Part shown: one piece after another, positions 25,221-36,200 of the stretch
How the letters are laid out: every line of letters starts with the position of its first letter
Numbering within the stretch: the stretch's first letter is position 1
Assembly: GCA_910586215.1 (NCBI GenBank)
Contig: CAJUGH010000011.1
Coordinates: 1-64,000, forward strand
Reading direction: 5' to 3'
Length of the DNA stretch: 64,000 bases
Source of the DNA: an uncultured Acetatifactor sp.
GTDB lineage: Bacteria > Bacillota > Clostridia > Lachnospirales > Lachnospiraceae
Notes under the pieces: generated by a model
What the model was told of the DNA's origin: nothing
The model's input: the letters and a program-made list of their open reading frames with translations, nothing else
Databases searched by the model: none
Translations under genes and position numbers: made by a program

Positions 25221-25304
25221 ACAAAAGGATAACGGCCCGGAAGAAGTCCTGCCGGCACCTGTATCCAGTATGCCATAAATTGAAAAAAGAAACGGGGCAT
25301 TTCC

Positions 25305-26195
25305 ATGATTGTTGATTTTCATACCCATACTTTCCCGGACACCCTGGCCGGAAGGGCTGTCCACAAACTGGCAAAAAGCGCAAATGCCAGAAACTACCTG
25401 GACGGCACCACTGCCAGCCTGCTTGCTTCCATGCAGGAAGCAGGGGTGGACTATTCCGTACTGCTGCCTGTAGTCACAAGACCCTCCCAGCAGACGCATG
25501 TGAACCAGAATGCTTCTGTCATCCATGACCTTTACCGGACGAAAGGGCTGGTCTCCTTCGGAGGCATCCATCCAGATAACGAAAACTATGCTTCCATCCT
25601 CCGTTCCCTGGCTGCCAGGGGTATCCCGGGAATCAAGCTGCATCCCGTCTACCAGCAGACTCCCGTGGATGACATCCGCTTCCTGCGGATCATTTCCTGT
25701 GCCTGCGAACAGGATCTGGTGGTGCTGATCCATGCCGGATACGACATCAGCATGCCCGGGCAGGACTATGCCTCTGTCTCCCGTCTCGTCTCCATGCTGG
25801 ACACCCTTCACCCTGGGAAGATGGTGCTGGCCCACATGGGCGGCTGGGGGTGCTGGGAGATAGCTGAAAGGGAACTTGTGGGACGGGACATATGGCTGGA
25901 TACTTCCTTCTGCCTGCTGCCCATCTGCCCCATGGTACCTGACCGGCCACATCCTGGCTCCCTGCCGGAACATCCCCTCCTGGACAGGGAACGGTTCCTG
26001 CGTATGGTGCGCTCCCACGGCCCGGAACGCATTCTCTTCGGAACTGACAGTCCCTGGAGCAGCCAGCAGGCATCTATAGCCTGCCTGCGGACATCCGGGC
26101 TGACCCAGGCAGAACTGGCCGCCATCCTGGGTGCCAATGCCGCCAGCCTGCTTGGACTTCTCCCACAGGCATCTTCCGGGCCAAAGGTCTCCTAA
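25305..26195 (+). CDS. Metal-dependent amidohydrolase (TIM-barrel, ACMSD/TatD-like)
   Basis: 296 residues. Metal-binding pattern of the amidohydrolase superfamily: HTH at residues 6-8, a Lys-containing IKLHP near residue 107, His in LIHAGYD near 145, His in LAHMGGWG near 175 and Asp in FGTDSPW near 247. The arrangement fits the amidohydrolase_2 group (decarboxylases and hydrolases of aromatic or sugar-derived carboxylates). It sits alone on the plus strand, facing the iorB end with a 17-base gap. Substrate unknown. Confidence 0.85.
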   Translation: MIVDFHTHTFPDTLAGRAVHKLAKSANARNYLDGTTASLLASMQEAGVDYSVLLPVVTRPSQQTHVNQNASVIHDLYRTKGLVSFGGIHPDNENYASILRSLAARGIPGIKLHPVYQQTPVDDIRFLRIISCACEQDLVVLIHAGYDISMPGQDYASVSRLVSMLDTLHPGKMVLAHMGGWGCWEIAERELVGRDIWLDTSFCLLPICPMVPDRPHPGSLPEHPLLDRERFLRMVRSHGPERILFGTDSPWSSQQASIACLRTSGLTQAELAAILGANAASLLGLLPQASSGPKVS

Positions 26196-26212
26196 AGGCC
26201 TTACGTCACTTC

Positions 26213-26791
26213 CTATTCTCCCATGTGTTTCCCCAGGGCAAAAGCCTTCCGGTTCAGTTCCTGAAATCTCTCCGGCACCACCGCCGTGATGGCCTCCTGC
26301 CAGGCTTCTTCCGGCACCTCCGGGAAATACCGGGACAGCCTGCCTAACAGGGCTACATTCACCGCCTTGTCAGAACCTGCCTCCCTGGCCAGGGCCAGGA
26401 AGTCTGCCGCATCCACCCTGGCACCTGTCTCCTGCATCTTCTCCACCAGCCTTTCGGGGTATACCGCCTGTCCGGTAACTACCGGCATAGGTTCCATCTC
26501 CTGGGTATTCACAATCATCTGCCCGCCGGGCTTCAGGTATTCCAGCCACCGGGCCGCCTCCAGCTTCTCGAAGGAGAGAATGATATCTGCCTCCCCCTTG
26601 TCAATCACCGGGGAATATACCTTCTCCCCATACCGCACATATGTCACCACGCTGCCACCCCGCTGGCTCATGCCATGAACCTCTGAGACCTTCACATCCA
26701 TCCCCTGGCCTAACAGCACATGTCCCAGAAGCTTGCTGGCCAGCAAGGTTCCCTGGCCACCCACACCCACTATCATGATATTTTTCGTCAT
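26213..26791 (-). CDS. iorB: Indolepyruvate:ferredoxin oxidoreductase, beta subunit
   Basis: 192 residues from the ATG at 26791 (GAGGAG seven bases upstream). Pyruvate-ferredoxin-oxidoreductase gamma-type fold with GVGGQGTLLASKLLG at about 8-22, HGMSQRGGSVVTYVRYG near residue 43 and IILSFEKLEAARWL near 70. With IorA it oxidises aryl-pyruvates (indole-, phenyl-, hydroxyphenylpyruvate) to aryl-acetyl-CoA, reducing ferredoxin. It lies 92 bases after iorA. Confidence 0.93.
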   Translation of the reverse strand: MTKNIMIVGVGGQGTLLASKLLGHVLLGQGMDVKVSEVHGMSQRGGSVVTYVRYGEKVYSPVIDKGEADIILSFEKLEAARWLEYLKPGGQMIVNTQEMEPMPVVTGQAVYPERLVEKMQETGARVDAADFLALAREAGSDKAVNVALLGRLSRYFPEVPEEAWQEAITAVVPERFQELNRKAFALGKHMGE

Positions 26792-26883
26792 CTGTCCGCT
26801 CCTCGCCTGCTTTTCCTTCTGCCACACGTGCCCTCATCCCACGTCTTTCCCTAAGGGACCGGAAGCCAAATACCGTCAAGATT

Positions 26884-28614
26884 TCATTGCTGCATCTCCA
26901 AGGCCCCAAAGCGGCACATCTGGGTACAAACCTTGCACCCCACACACAAAGTGGTATCGATCCTGGCCTTCCCATCCTGCACGGAAATGGCAGGACAGCC
27001 AATCTTCATACACGCCCTGCAGCCCTTGCACTTCTCCTGGTCCACCTTGAGAGACTTCTCGTGGACGGTGCCTTTGATCATCACGCAGGGACGGCGGCTG
27101 ATGATGATGGAAGGTTCCCTGGCTGCAAGTTCCTCTGCCAGGACACGCTCCGTTTCTGCCAGGTCATAAGGATCCACCACCCGGACACGGTGAAAGCCCA
27201 GGGCATGGCACAGTGCTTCCAGGTCCACTTTACAGGCAGGCTCTCCCCGCAGGTTCTTCCCTGTGGTGGGATTCTGCTGGTGCCCGGTCATACCGGTGAT
27301 GGAATTGTCCAGGATGATCACCGTGGAATTGCTTCCATTGTAGGCAATGTCCGTGATACCGGTGATACCGGAATGGATGAACGTGGAGTCCCCGATGACC
27401 CCCACACTGTTTCGCTCCCCCTGCTCTCCCATGGCCTTGTTAAAGCCGTGCAGCCCGGAGCAGGAAGCCCCCATGCACACATTCAGGTCCATGGCATCCA
27501 GGGGCGGCAATGCCCCCAGGGTGTAGCAGCCAATATCCCCGTACACCATACATTTTTGTTTCTGCAACACATAGAAAATGCCCCTGTGGGGACATCCTGC
27601 GCACATGACAGGGGGCCTGCCGGGAATCCTGTCCTCCACCTGGCGGCCTGCCGGTACCTGCCGGCCCAGGCAGGAACGCACCAGATTCTGGGAGAATTCC
27701 CCACAGATGGGGAACAGGTCCTTGCCCGCTACCTGGATCCCCAACTGTTTGCAATGCTCTTCGATTACAGGGTCCAGTTCCTCGATCACCACCACCTGCT
27801 CCACACTGTCTGCAAACTCCCGGATCATTTTCTCAGGCAGGGGATATACCATACCCAGCTTCAGCACGCTGGCACTCTCCCCAAACACTTCCTTCACATA
27901 CTGGTAACAGGCGGAAGAGGTGATGATCCCCAGCTTTCCCTCTCCCCGCTCCACCCGGTTCAAGTCACAGTTCTCTGCCAGAGCCACAAGCTGCCTGGTC
28001 CTCTCTTCCACCCGCACATGGGCTGCACGGGAATTTCCTGTCATCATGACCCTGGCGGGATCCTTCTCATAGGGAATCTGTTCCGGTACCAGCCGCTCCC
28101 CTGTGTCCACCACCCCCTGGGAGTGGGAGATGCGGGTACACAGCCTAAGAAGCACCGGCGTGTGGAACTGCTCCGACATTTCAAAGGCTTTCTTCGCAAA
28201 CAGCAGACACTCTGCCGAATCGGAAGGCTCCAGCATGGGAATCTTCGCCGCCTTGGCATAGTGGCGGGAATCCTGCTCGTTCTGGGAAGAATGCATGCCT
28301 GGATCGTCTGCCACGCAGATTACCAGGCCAGCACTCACCCCCTGGTAGGAAATGGTGAAGAGGGGATCTGCAGCAACATTCAGTCCCACATGCTTCATGG
28401 CACAGGCACTTCTCACCCCGCCAAGGCTGGAACCGTGGGCCACCTCCAGGGCTACCTTCTCATTGGGTGCCCACTCACAGTAGATCTCCTCATAGACAGC
28501 TGCTTCCTCTGTGATCTCGGTGCTGGGTGTGCCCGGATAGCTGGAAATCACCTTACAACCCGCCTCGTACAGGCCCCGGGCCACCGCCTTATTGCCTAGC
28601 ATCAGTTCTCTCAT
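26884..28614 (-). CDS. iorA: Indolepyruvate:ferredoxin oxidoreductase, alpha subunit
   Basis: 576 residues. N-terminal pyrimidine-binding domain (GNKAVARGLYEAGCKVISSYPGTP-type start), central thiamine-diphosphate domain with VIGDSTFIHSGITGI near residue 400 and the Asn block, and a C-terminal two-cluster ferredoxin domain (CKGCRACMKIGCP and CVGCKVCTQMC, about 523-570). Cytoplasmic heterodimer with IorB. Preceded by GGAGG, 17 bases after the acyl-CoA ligase gene. The set implies fermentation of aromatic amino acids to aryl-acetates. Confidence 0.96.
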   Translation of the reverse strand: MRELMLGNKAVARGLYEAGCKVISSYPGTPSTEITEEAAVYEEIYCEWAPNEKVALEVAHGSSLGGVRSACAMKHVGLNVAADPLFTISYQGVSAGLVICVADDPGMHSSQNEQDSRHYAKAAKIPMLEPSDSAECLLFAKKAFEMSEQFHTPVLLRLCTRISHSQGVVDTGERLVPEQIPYEKDPARVMMTGNSRAAHVRVEERTRQLVALAENCDLNRVERGEGKLGIITSSACYQYVKEVFGESASVLKLGMVYPLPEKMIREFADSVEQVVVIEELDPVIEEHCKQLGIQVAGKDLFPICGEFSQNLVRSCLGRQVPAGRQVEDRIPGRPPVMCAGCPHRGIFYVLQKQKCMVYGDIGCYTLGALPPLDAMDLNVCMGASCSGLHGFNKAMGEQGERNSVGVIGDSTFIHSGITGITDIAYNGSNSTVIILDNSITGMTGHQQNPTTGKNLRGEPACKVDLEALCHALGFHRVRVVDPYDLAETERVLAEELAAREPSIIISRRPCVMIKGTVHEKSLKVDQEKCKGCRACMKIGCPAISVQDGKARIDTTLCVGCKVCTQMCRFGALEMQQ

Positions 28615-28631
28615 CTGTCTTCCTCCCTGCC

Positions 28632-30266
28632 CTAAGCCTGGTTCTCCTGTTCCACCAGCCTGTCCGCGCCATACATTTTCCGCAGCCTGGGCTTCTCAAT
28701 CTTTCCTGTGGCATTTCTGGGAATCTCATGGAAGATGATCTCCCTGGGCCGTTTGTACCGGGGCAGTTCGTTGCAGAACATCTCGATCTCCTCCCGGGTG
28801 CAGGTCATTCCCTCCTTGACCTCCACCACAGCCGCGGTCTTCTCCCCCAGCCGTCTATCAGGCAGGCCGATCACCGCCACATCCTTTACCTTGTCAAAAC
28901 GACGCAGGAAATCCTCGATCTGTACCGGATAAATATTTTCTCCGCCGCTGACGATCACATCCTTCTTGCGGTCCACCAGGAAGTAGAACCCGTCCTCATC
29001 CTGCATGGCCATATCCCCCGTGTAGAGCCAGCCATCCTTCAGGATCGCAGCTGTCTCTTCCGGATTCCGGTAATAACAGGTCATGACACCGGGACCTTTC
29101 ACGCACAGTTCCCCCACATCCCCCTGGTGTACGGTCCGGCCCTCCTCATCCACAATCTTGCACTCCCAGCGATACCCCGGAACCCCGATGGCCCCCACCT
29201 TGTGGATATTCTCCAGTCCCAGGTGGACACAGCCTGGCCCTGTGGATTCGGAAAGACCGTAATTGGTGTCATAAGCATGGGACGGAAAATACTCCTTCCA
29301 GCGCCGGATCAGGGATGGGGGCACCGGCTGGGCACCGATGTGCATCAGCCGCCACTGGGACAGCTGATAGTCTGACAGCTTCAAATCCCCCCGGTCCAGG
29401 GCGTCCAGGATATCCTGTGCCCAGGGTACCAGAAGCCACACAATGGTACAATGCTCCTGGGAGATGGCAGAGAGTATGGTCTCCGGCCTGGTTCCCTTCA
29501 GCAGTACCGCCCTGCTTCCCGCCACCAGGCTTCCCATCCAGTGGAATTTGGCACCTGTATGGTACAGGGGTGGAATGCACAGGAAAGTGTCCTCCCTGCC
29601 TGTGTCATGGTGCTTCTGCTCCATCTGGGCCGCCTGTGTAAGACTCTGATGCTTATGTAAAATGGCTTTGGGGAATCCTGTGGTTCCGGAGGAGAAATAG
29701 ATGGCCCCAAAATCCTCCTCCGTGATCTCCACACCCGGCGCCTTGCTGGAGCAGTCTGCCACCAACTCATGGTAACTCTCCGCAAAGCTGGGACAGTTGT
29801 CCCCCACATAGATCAGCAGACGCCCTTTGCAGAGACGCTCCGCATTGGCTTCAATCCGCCCGATAAAGGCAGGTCCGAACACAATGATGTCCGCCTCTGC
29901 CAGTTCCGCACAGTACAGAATCTCCGCTGCATCATAGCGGAAGTTAAAAGGCACCGCAATGGCGCCGCTCTTCAGCACCCCGAAATAGATGGGCAGCCAT
30001 TCCAGACAGTTGTACATCAGTATGGCTACCTTGTCTCCCTTCTTGATTCCACGGCCTATCAGCATATTGGCCACGCGGTTGGCCTTCTCGTTGAATACAC
30101 CCCAGGTAATCTCCCGGCGGTAAGGCTGGAACCGGTCCGGTTCGATAAGTCCATACTCCTTCCAGGTCATCCGGCGGTTGTCCGGCTCCTCAGGATTTAG
30201 TTCTATCAATGCCACTTCCTCCGGGTATTCCCTGGCATTGTGCTCCAAATAATCTGTGACTGGCAT
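28632..30266 (-). CDS. AMP-forming acyl-CoA synthetase/ligase (probably aryl-acetate-CoA)
   Basis: 544 residues, ANL superfamily. P-loop motif YFSSGTTGFPKAILHK near residue 190, NYGLSESTGPG near 320, the hinge and A8 region GWLYTGDMAMQDEDGFYFLVDRKKDVIVSGGENIYP near 410-450, and the catalytic Lys segment in NATGKIEKPRLR near 520. In one operon with iorA and iorB. It could activate aryl-acetates or run in the reverse direction to recover ATP from aryl-acetyl-CoA. Generic long-chain fatty-acid CoA ligase annotation is also possible. Confidence 0.88.
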   Translation of the reverse strand: MPVTDYLEHNAREYPEEVALIELNPEEPDNRRMTWKEYGLIEPDRFQPYRREITWGVFNEKANRVANMLIGRGIKKGDKVAILMYNCLEWLPIYFGVLKSGAIAVPFNFRYDAAEILYCAELAEADIIVFGPAFIGRIEANAERLCKGRLLIYVGDNCPSFAESYHELVADCSSKAPGVEITEEDFGAIYFSSGTTGFPKAILHKHQSLTQAAQMEQKHHDTGREDTFLCIPPLYHTGAKFHWMGSLVAGSRAVLLKGTRPETILSAISQEHCTIVWLLVPWAQDILDALDRGDLKLSDYQLSQWRLMHIGAQPVPPSLIRRWKEYFPSHAYDTNYGLSESTGPGCVHLGLENIHKVGAIGVPGYRWECKIVDEEGRTVHQGDVGELCVKGPGVMTCYYRNPEETAAILKDGWLYTGDMAMQDEDGFYFLVDRKKDVIVSGGENIYPVQIEDFLRRFDKVKDVAVIGLPDRRLGEKTAAVVEVKEGMTCTREEIEMFCNELPRYKRPREIIFHEIPRNATGKIEKPRLRKMYGADRLVEQENQA

Positions 30267-30371
30267 ATTGATACCTCCGCTTCCAGGCTTTTCTCCTTCA
30301 CATTGCTAAAGTAATTTGTACCCTGTAAAAATATCACAAATACCCGGAAATGTCCAGCTGAAAAGTTGGGT

Positions 30372-33047
30372 TCAGTTCATATCCAGCCCATACCGCACCT
30401 CCCAGTCTCCGGAACCGCATTCTGCACACAGGCTCCCCGCCTGGTCTGCAAAGTCCAGGCCCTGGGCGGCAATCACCCTGGCCCCTTTCTCCAGCCGGAT
30501 GGTAGCGGTGGTGTTGGACGGGATGGTAACGTACAGCCTCCTGCCATCCCTGGTTCCTTCCAGGCATTCCTTCTCCCAGCGGACCCGTATCCTGCCATAT
30601 ACACTCTGAAGGCTTCCCTCTGCCCAGTCCAGACTGGCATCTGTCTGGGGGCAGATCAGGCAATGGCGGTATCCCGGCTCCTCCTGTGAAGTGTTGATCC
30701 CCAGGACCACCCGGTAAAGCCAGTCTCCCACTGCACCGTAGGCATAATGATTGAAGGAATTCATGTCAGGACTCCACATGGTGCCGTCAGGCTTCAGTCC
30801 GTCCCAGTGCTCCCATACCGTGGTAGCCCCCGCCTTCACCTGGTACAGCCAGGAGGGAAAATCTTCCTGCAGCAACAGCCTGTAAGCCTCTTTCCCATAA
30901 CCGTTCTGGCTAAGCGCATGACAGAAATAAGGTGTTCCCACGAAACCTGTCACCAGGTGTCCCCCCTCTTTGTCCAGAAGTTCCACCAGCCTCTTGGCCG
31001 TCTTCTCCCGGTACGCTTCCGGTATCAGCCCAAAATACAGGGCCACAATGTGGGCCGTCTGGGTCTGGGCCGTCATCCTTCCCTCCCCGTCAAAGAAAGT
31101 CTCCTGGAACTTCTGCACAATGGTATCATACAGCCTGCCATACTCCCGTGCATCCTCCCTGCGACCCAGGATCCCTGCGATCCTGGCAAAAAGCCCGGTG
31201 GAATAGGCATAGTAGGCCGTGCAGGTCAAGTCGTTGGGTGTGGCACCGAAATAGCTGCCCTCCTCTGCATCCAGGGCCACCCAGTCCCCGAACTGGAGCC
31301 GGTAATTCCAGATATTATCCACCGCATGGGCCCGCATGAAGCCGATCCAGGCCTTCATGCTGTCATATTGCTCCTCCAGGATGGTCTTATCCCCATAGAC
31401 CAGGTACAAGGTCCAGGGATTGATCACTGCCACATCTGCCCAGGCTGCCGCCGAATGGGTTCCCTGAGACAACAGCCAGTCATTCTCCTCCTTGCCGCTG
31501 ATGATGTCCGGCACCACATGGGGCACGCCTCCCTCCGGGGTCTGGTCTGCCGCCACATCCTTCAGCCATTTCCGGAAGAAAGTATAGGTATTCATCAAAA
31601 AACATGCTGTGCGGCAGAAAATCTGGGCATCCCCGGTCCATCCCACCCGCTCGTCACGCTGGGGACAGTCTGTGGGAATATCCAGGAAATTCCCTTTAAG
31701 CCCCCAGAGGATATTGTGCTGAAGCTGGTTCACCAGCGGGTTGGAACAGGCAAAGCTTCCCGTGGGTTCCATCCTGGAATGCAGCACCAGGGCCTTGAAA
31801 TCCTCTGCCTTGGCCTCACAGGGCCACTCCAGAATCCTGGCATACCGGAATCCCATAAAGGTGAAGAGAGGATGATAACATTCCCGTCCCTCCCCCTTGC
31901 AGATGTATGTCATCTCCTGTTTCGCCGTCCGTAGATTATCCGTATATACATTCCCTGCCGCATCCAGGATCTCAAAACACTGCAGCCTGGCCTTCTCCCC
32001 GGCTCTCCCCTCCAGGGAGAAATCCACCCACCCTGTAAGGTTCTGTCCAAAATCCACCACCAGTTCCCCCTTTGGCGTCCGAAACAGCCTCTTTGCAGGC
32101 AGGGTCTCTATCACTTCCACCCCACATCCCGGCTGGGCCGTCAGTACCTCCCTGGGGAACGCTACCTTCTGCACCTTCTTCCAGCAGGCTGTAGGACCGT
32201 GGACGTCCACCCTGGCATCACAGACTTCCCCGTCATAGATCTCTGAGAAAGTCACCGGTCCATCGGTTCCCTCCCAGTCCCCATCGGTGAGAAACTGCTC
32301 CATGGTTCCGTCCTGGTAGCGCACGGTCAACTGCATAAGAAAGGCTGTCTGTTCCCCATAATTATTCCGCAGCAGCAGGAATCCCATCTTCCCCTTGTAC
32401 CAGCCGGCCCCCACCATCACTTCCAGGTCATTATCCCCTTCCCGTAACAGTTCTGTCACATCCACTGTCTGGTAGCACAGGTGCTTCCTGTAGGAGGTCC
32501 ATCCAGGTGCCAGTTCCTGGGCACCGGCCTTCTTCCCGTTCACGGACAGCCGATACAGCCCCAGGGCCGTCATGCAGGCATAAGCCTGTGCCACCCCTGG
32601 CCTAAGGGAAATCTTCCGCCGCATGCAGGTACTCTTGGACACATCCTTGTCCTCCAGTGTCTCCCCGGAGATAAATTCTGCCTTCCACTCCTTTCCATCC
32701 AGGATACCCGTGACAAAAGATACCTTCTGGCTGAAAGGACTCTCCTCTACACCGTCCCGGACACGGACACGGACGAAATACCGCCTGCAGGACTGCAGGC
32801 GGGGCTTTCCCTCCTGGCCAGGCAGGGTATTGTGCACTGCCTCCACATGGACGGACTCCCTGCTCTCCATCCATCCGCTGTCGTACACCAATGTCTCAAA
32901 TCCTTCGTCCGTGGCAATCTGCAGCTGGTATCCCTGCTGGATCACACCCTTCCTGTCACTTTCCAGTACCCACCCAAACCAGGGCAGTTCCCCAAAGCCC
33001 ACTGGCTCCTCCAGATATTCCATTCTGATTCTGGTTGCCTGTAACAT
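30372..33047 (-). CDS. Alpha-L-rhamnosidase, glycoside hydrolase family 78
   Basis: 891 residues from the ATG at 33047 (GGAGGGAG before it; an ATG 24 bases upstream has no site). N-terminal beta-sandwich domains (about 1-330) begin with the family-typical RMEYLEEPVGFGELPWFGW. The (alpha/alpha)6 catalytic domain (about 420-780) holds the GH78 block DCPQRDERVGWTGDAQIF with its acidic residues. A C-terminal beta domain follows. No signal peptide, so intracellular release of L-rhamnose from imported rhamnogalacturonan oligosaccharides is expected. Followed 105 bases later by the acyl-CoA ligase gene, which is probably separate. Confidence 0.93.
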   Translation of the reverse strand: MLQATRIRMEYLEEPVGFGELPWFGWVLESDRKGVIQQGYQLQIATDEGFETLVYDSGWMESRESVHVEAVHNTLPGQEGKPRLQSCRRYFVRVRVRDGVEESPFSQKVSFVTGILDGKEWKAEFISGETLEDKDVSKSTCMRRKISLRPGVAQAYACMTALGLYRLSVNGKKAGAQELAPGWTSYRKHLCYQTVDVTELLREGDNDLEVMVGAGWYKGKMGFLLLRNNYGEQTAFLMQLTVRYQDGTMEQFLTDGDWEGTDGPVTFSEIYDGEVCDARVDVHGPTACWKKVQKVAFPREVLTAQPGCGVEVIETLPAKRLFRTPKGELVVDFGQNLTGWVDFSLEGRAGEKARLQCFEILDAAGNVYTDNLRTAKQEMTYICKGEGRECYHPLFTFMGFRYARILEWPCEAKAEDFKALVLHSRMEPTGSFACSNPLVNQLQHNILWGLKGNFLDIPTDCPQRDERVGWTGDAQIFCRTACFLMNTYTFFRKWLKDVAADQTPEGGVPHVVPDIISGKEENDWLLSQGTHSAAAWADVAVINPWTLYLVYGDKTILEEQYDSMKAWIGFMRAHAVDNIWNYRLQFGDWVALDAEEGSYFGATPNDLTCTAYYAYSTGLFARIAGILGRREDAREYGRLYDTIVQKFQETFFDGEGRMTAQTQTAHIVALYFGLIPEAYREKTAKRLVELLDKEGGHLVTGFVGTPYFCHALSQNGYGKEAYRLLLQEDFPSWLYQVKAGATTVWEHWDGLKPDGTMWSPDMNSFNHYAYGAVGDWLYRVVLGINTSQEEPGYRHCLICPQTDASLDWAEGSLQSVYGRIRVRWEKECLEGTRDGRRLYVTIPSNTTATIRLEKGARVIAAQGLDFADQAGSLCAECGSGDWEVRYGLDMN

Positions 33048-33117
33048 CTTCGTCTCCCTCCAGTCATTCATCCGAGACCTTTCCCGGTCCTATATATCCC
33101 TGTAAAATTACCTTCTC

Positions 33118-33123
33118 ATTATA
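33118..33123 (-). promoter_or_regulatory. -10 hexamer upstream of GH78
   Basis: Perfect TATAAT on the minus strand, 70 bases before the GH78 start, with no good -35 at 16-18 bases. This pattern fits an activator-dependent promoter, for example one driven by the YesN-like regulator. Confidence 0.45.
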
Positions 33124-33211
33124 GTCCTTCTACCGTTTTTTTCATATGGCATAATTTCAAACTTTCTGCAATTTTTATGGAATTTTTACGGTTTGCCTAT
33201 TCCAGGACATA

Positions 33212-33250
33212 AAGGGAGACGGCGTGGTACAAAGCCATGCCGCCTCCTTT
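33212..33250 (-). terminator. Terminator hairpin of the CE12-PL11 gene
   Basis: 16-bp stem with three G-T wobbles (33212-33227 and 33235-33250), seven-base loop, 11 bases after the stop. It ends CCCTTTAT in the minus direction and TTTTT in the plus direction, so it may work both ways. Confidence 0.65.
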
Positions 33251-33260
33251 TTGGGAATCG

Positions 33261-36200
33261 TTATTCCTCTTCCTGTGCTTTCCGTCTCTTGTAAAGAACG
33301 AGAAGGAAGATTGTGCCTGCCAGGATCACTGCCAGTCCTGTCAGCAGAACCGACCAGATAGGAAAAGCTGTCCCGGCTTCAGGCGCCGCCAGGGGAACAT
33401 CATCGTCTGTTCCCAGATCCGTGAGGTCAGAATCTTCTGCGGCATCCGCAGATTCCCCGGTATCTTCCTCCGGGACTGCATCGGCATCTTTAGTGCCTGG
33501 TGTCTCTGTCCCTGCATCTGCATCATCCGTAGAAGTACCCTGTCCATCTCCCTGTACAGTCTGGCCATTTGCTGTGCTGCCCGGCCTGTTTCCAGTGCCA
33601 TTCACGGCCACACTGGTTCCAGTCCCCGATGCACCCGTTCCTTCCGTTGTCCCGTCTCCTCCGGCGCCGGAACCACCTGCGGATTCATTCCCGGCATTCT
33701 GGGATCCACCCGATGTGCCCGGCACATTGGGGGTGCCTGGCGTATCCGGCGTATCCGGCACATCCGGGGTGTCAGGCGTATCTGATGCAGCCACAACGGG
33801 CGTATCCTTTACAATGGCCTGCACCTTGTAGCGATAGGTGGTATTGGACTTCACGTCTTTGGTATCGGTATAGCGGTAGCCTCCTTCCATCTGCTCAAAT
33901 GCCCCGGTTCCGGAAACAGTCTCATCCAGCAGCTGGAGACCGCTGATTTCGGATACCGCCCGGCGCAGGTTGGCCATGATGCTGTTCCCGGAGGACGCAG
34001 GGGCAACCGGTCTGATGACCAGGCCATTAAAGTAAATGGCAGGCTGACCTGCCTTGCAGGATCTGTTGGTCACATTCAGTTCTCCATCTGCCACATCCAC
34101 CGTTACCACATTCTGGTTCTTGGTCTGGCTACTGTTACCCAGCCTGATATCCGCGCCTATGGCAACCCCTTCTGCTTCATAGTGATTATACTGACTGCCA
34201 GATCCATTGTAGGAATACACTGTCACTTCATACCGGCCATTGGGTACTTTCACAATATATTCATATGCTTTCTCTGCATTCCAGCCTAACACACAATCTG
34301 CATACACGGCATCCGGATCCTTGTAACTCTTATCCGAATAGCCAAGCGCTTTGCTTTCCTCTGTAAATCCATAGGCTCCGTTGGTTTCATAGGTATCTGA
34401 TGATGATTTGACCTGTATCCATCCATTCTCTACACTGCCAGCCCCAAAGTCAAACCGGTACACTGCAACCACCTCAATCTCCGGCATTACATCCAGGCCT
34501 TCCACAGAAGTCTTCAGAGTGCCCTTCACCTTCTGTATGCCAATTGTGGAAGCGTCCACAGCATCCCATTCCACTTCTACATCCCATGTGAAACCATCCT
34601 CATACACCACCGTAACCGTCCCAGGCAGTTCCACATCAGATGTTCCCACGAGTACCTCCACCGGATCCATTGCAGCAAAGCCAAGCACCTTAGCATCTGC
34701 ATCATGATCCTTCACTTTGACAGCTATTGTAGGTTTCGTCTGGAAGCCTTCGATCTGTTTGGCCAGTTTGCCTGTGATGGTATATACACCTGGAACATTC
34801 GGCTTGTAAGCAGTATTTCCATCCAGATCCCATACCACAGCCACACTGCGCTCCAGACCATCATCATAGACCACGGTAACTTCCTCTGGAAGTTCCACAT
34901 CCTGCAAGGCTGTCCCAAAGGATACCTCCACCATATCCAGTTCCTTGATACCCACTGCCTTCCGGTCTGACAGGCTCACCTGGCGCACAATGATACCTCC
35001 CACGCGGGAATTGTTGCCTGTAAACTGGATCGTAAGCTGTCCGTCCATAACCTCTGCCTGACAGCCGCCGGTATTGACTTCCCCGGCTGCACTGTCCACA
35101 TTCAGTGCAGTTCCTTCCACAACAGACTTCACATTGCTCTTCAATGCACTGTTACTGATAATCTCCACATAGTATGTGCCATCTGGTACATCCACCAGGA
35201 AAGTATTGCCATCTGGCAATGCAAAGTCATCTGTCACCTCATTCGGATACAGTCCGGGCTGGCTGATGACTTCCGTCCTGCCCTGCATGGTACTGTCTGT
35301 CTCAAAACCATATCCCTGCTCTTTCGTATAGAAACTACCCAGGGCTGAAAGCTTGGCCGTCTTACCTTTTGCATTCACTGTCATACCGATCCAGCCGTCC
35401 GTTCCCGGCACCTTTTTTGCATCAATACCAAAGTCAAATCGGTACACTGCCGGATAGGCCACATATACAGAAGCTTTCACTTCTCCCTGATACCCTTCTA
35501 CTTTACCAGTGGCGGTGTAAGTACCTACTGTATCTGCCTTTACCCCAGTCACATCTGTCCATTCCACAGGCTCTCTGCCAGTCTTCCCACTGGCCCACTT
35601 TACCTGGACCTTTACAGGCATTGCCCCGGCCACATTTTCTGTATTCCACTCTATCTCAGCATAGACCATGTCTACAGATTCCACATAGTCTGCCTTAATC
35701 TCCACCCTGATCACCGGAGACTCTTCCAGTCCGCCGACTTCCGTAGCCAGGGTACCTTTCACCGTATACACCCCTGCCACTGCAAAATCCACATCGGAGT
35801 AGTCCCAGGTGACAGCCACTTCTTCTGTAGTAGTATTGGTATAGGAGACTTTCACTGTCCTGGGCAGTTGTTTCTCAAATGCCACCTTATCGAAGTCCGG
35901 ATCCTGTACCAGGACAATATCCTCCACCGGCACAAATCCGCTGATCTGGTTTGCAGCTACGGTCACTTGGACCTCCAGGAGTTCGTCCCAGCCTGATACC
36001 TGTGCTTTGACCGGGTAAGTTCCCGCTTTTTCCAGGTTCACCTCTGTCACATCCCAGGTGACAGGAGCCTTCTGGGTCTTACCATCCGCATCTACCACTT
36101 CCACATAAGCCGGGAACAGGCTCTCCAGGGTCTTCCCTTCCGGAATCGGCATACCCTCCACCAGCCTAATGGACTCTACAGCAATCTCCGGCTTCTGGGC

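Noticed and set aside
26887..28599. 570-codon open frame on the plus strand opposite iorA
   Set aside because: Mirrors the iorA reading frame in a GC-rich gene and has no recognisable domains.
33261..33400. LPxTG sortase signal at the end of the giant protein
   Set aside because: The sequence before the membrane helix (LAAPEAGT) is not an LPxTG motif; simple membrane anchoring is more likely.
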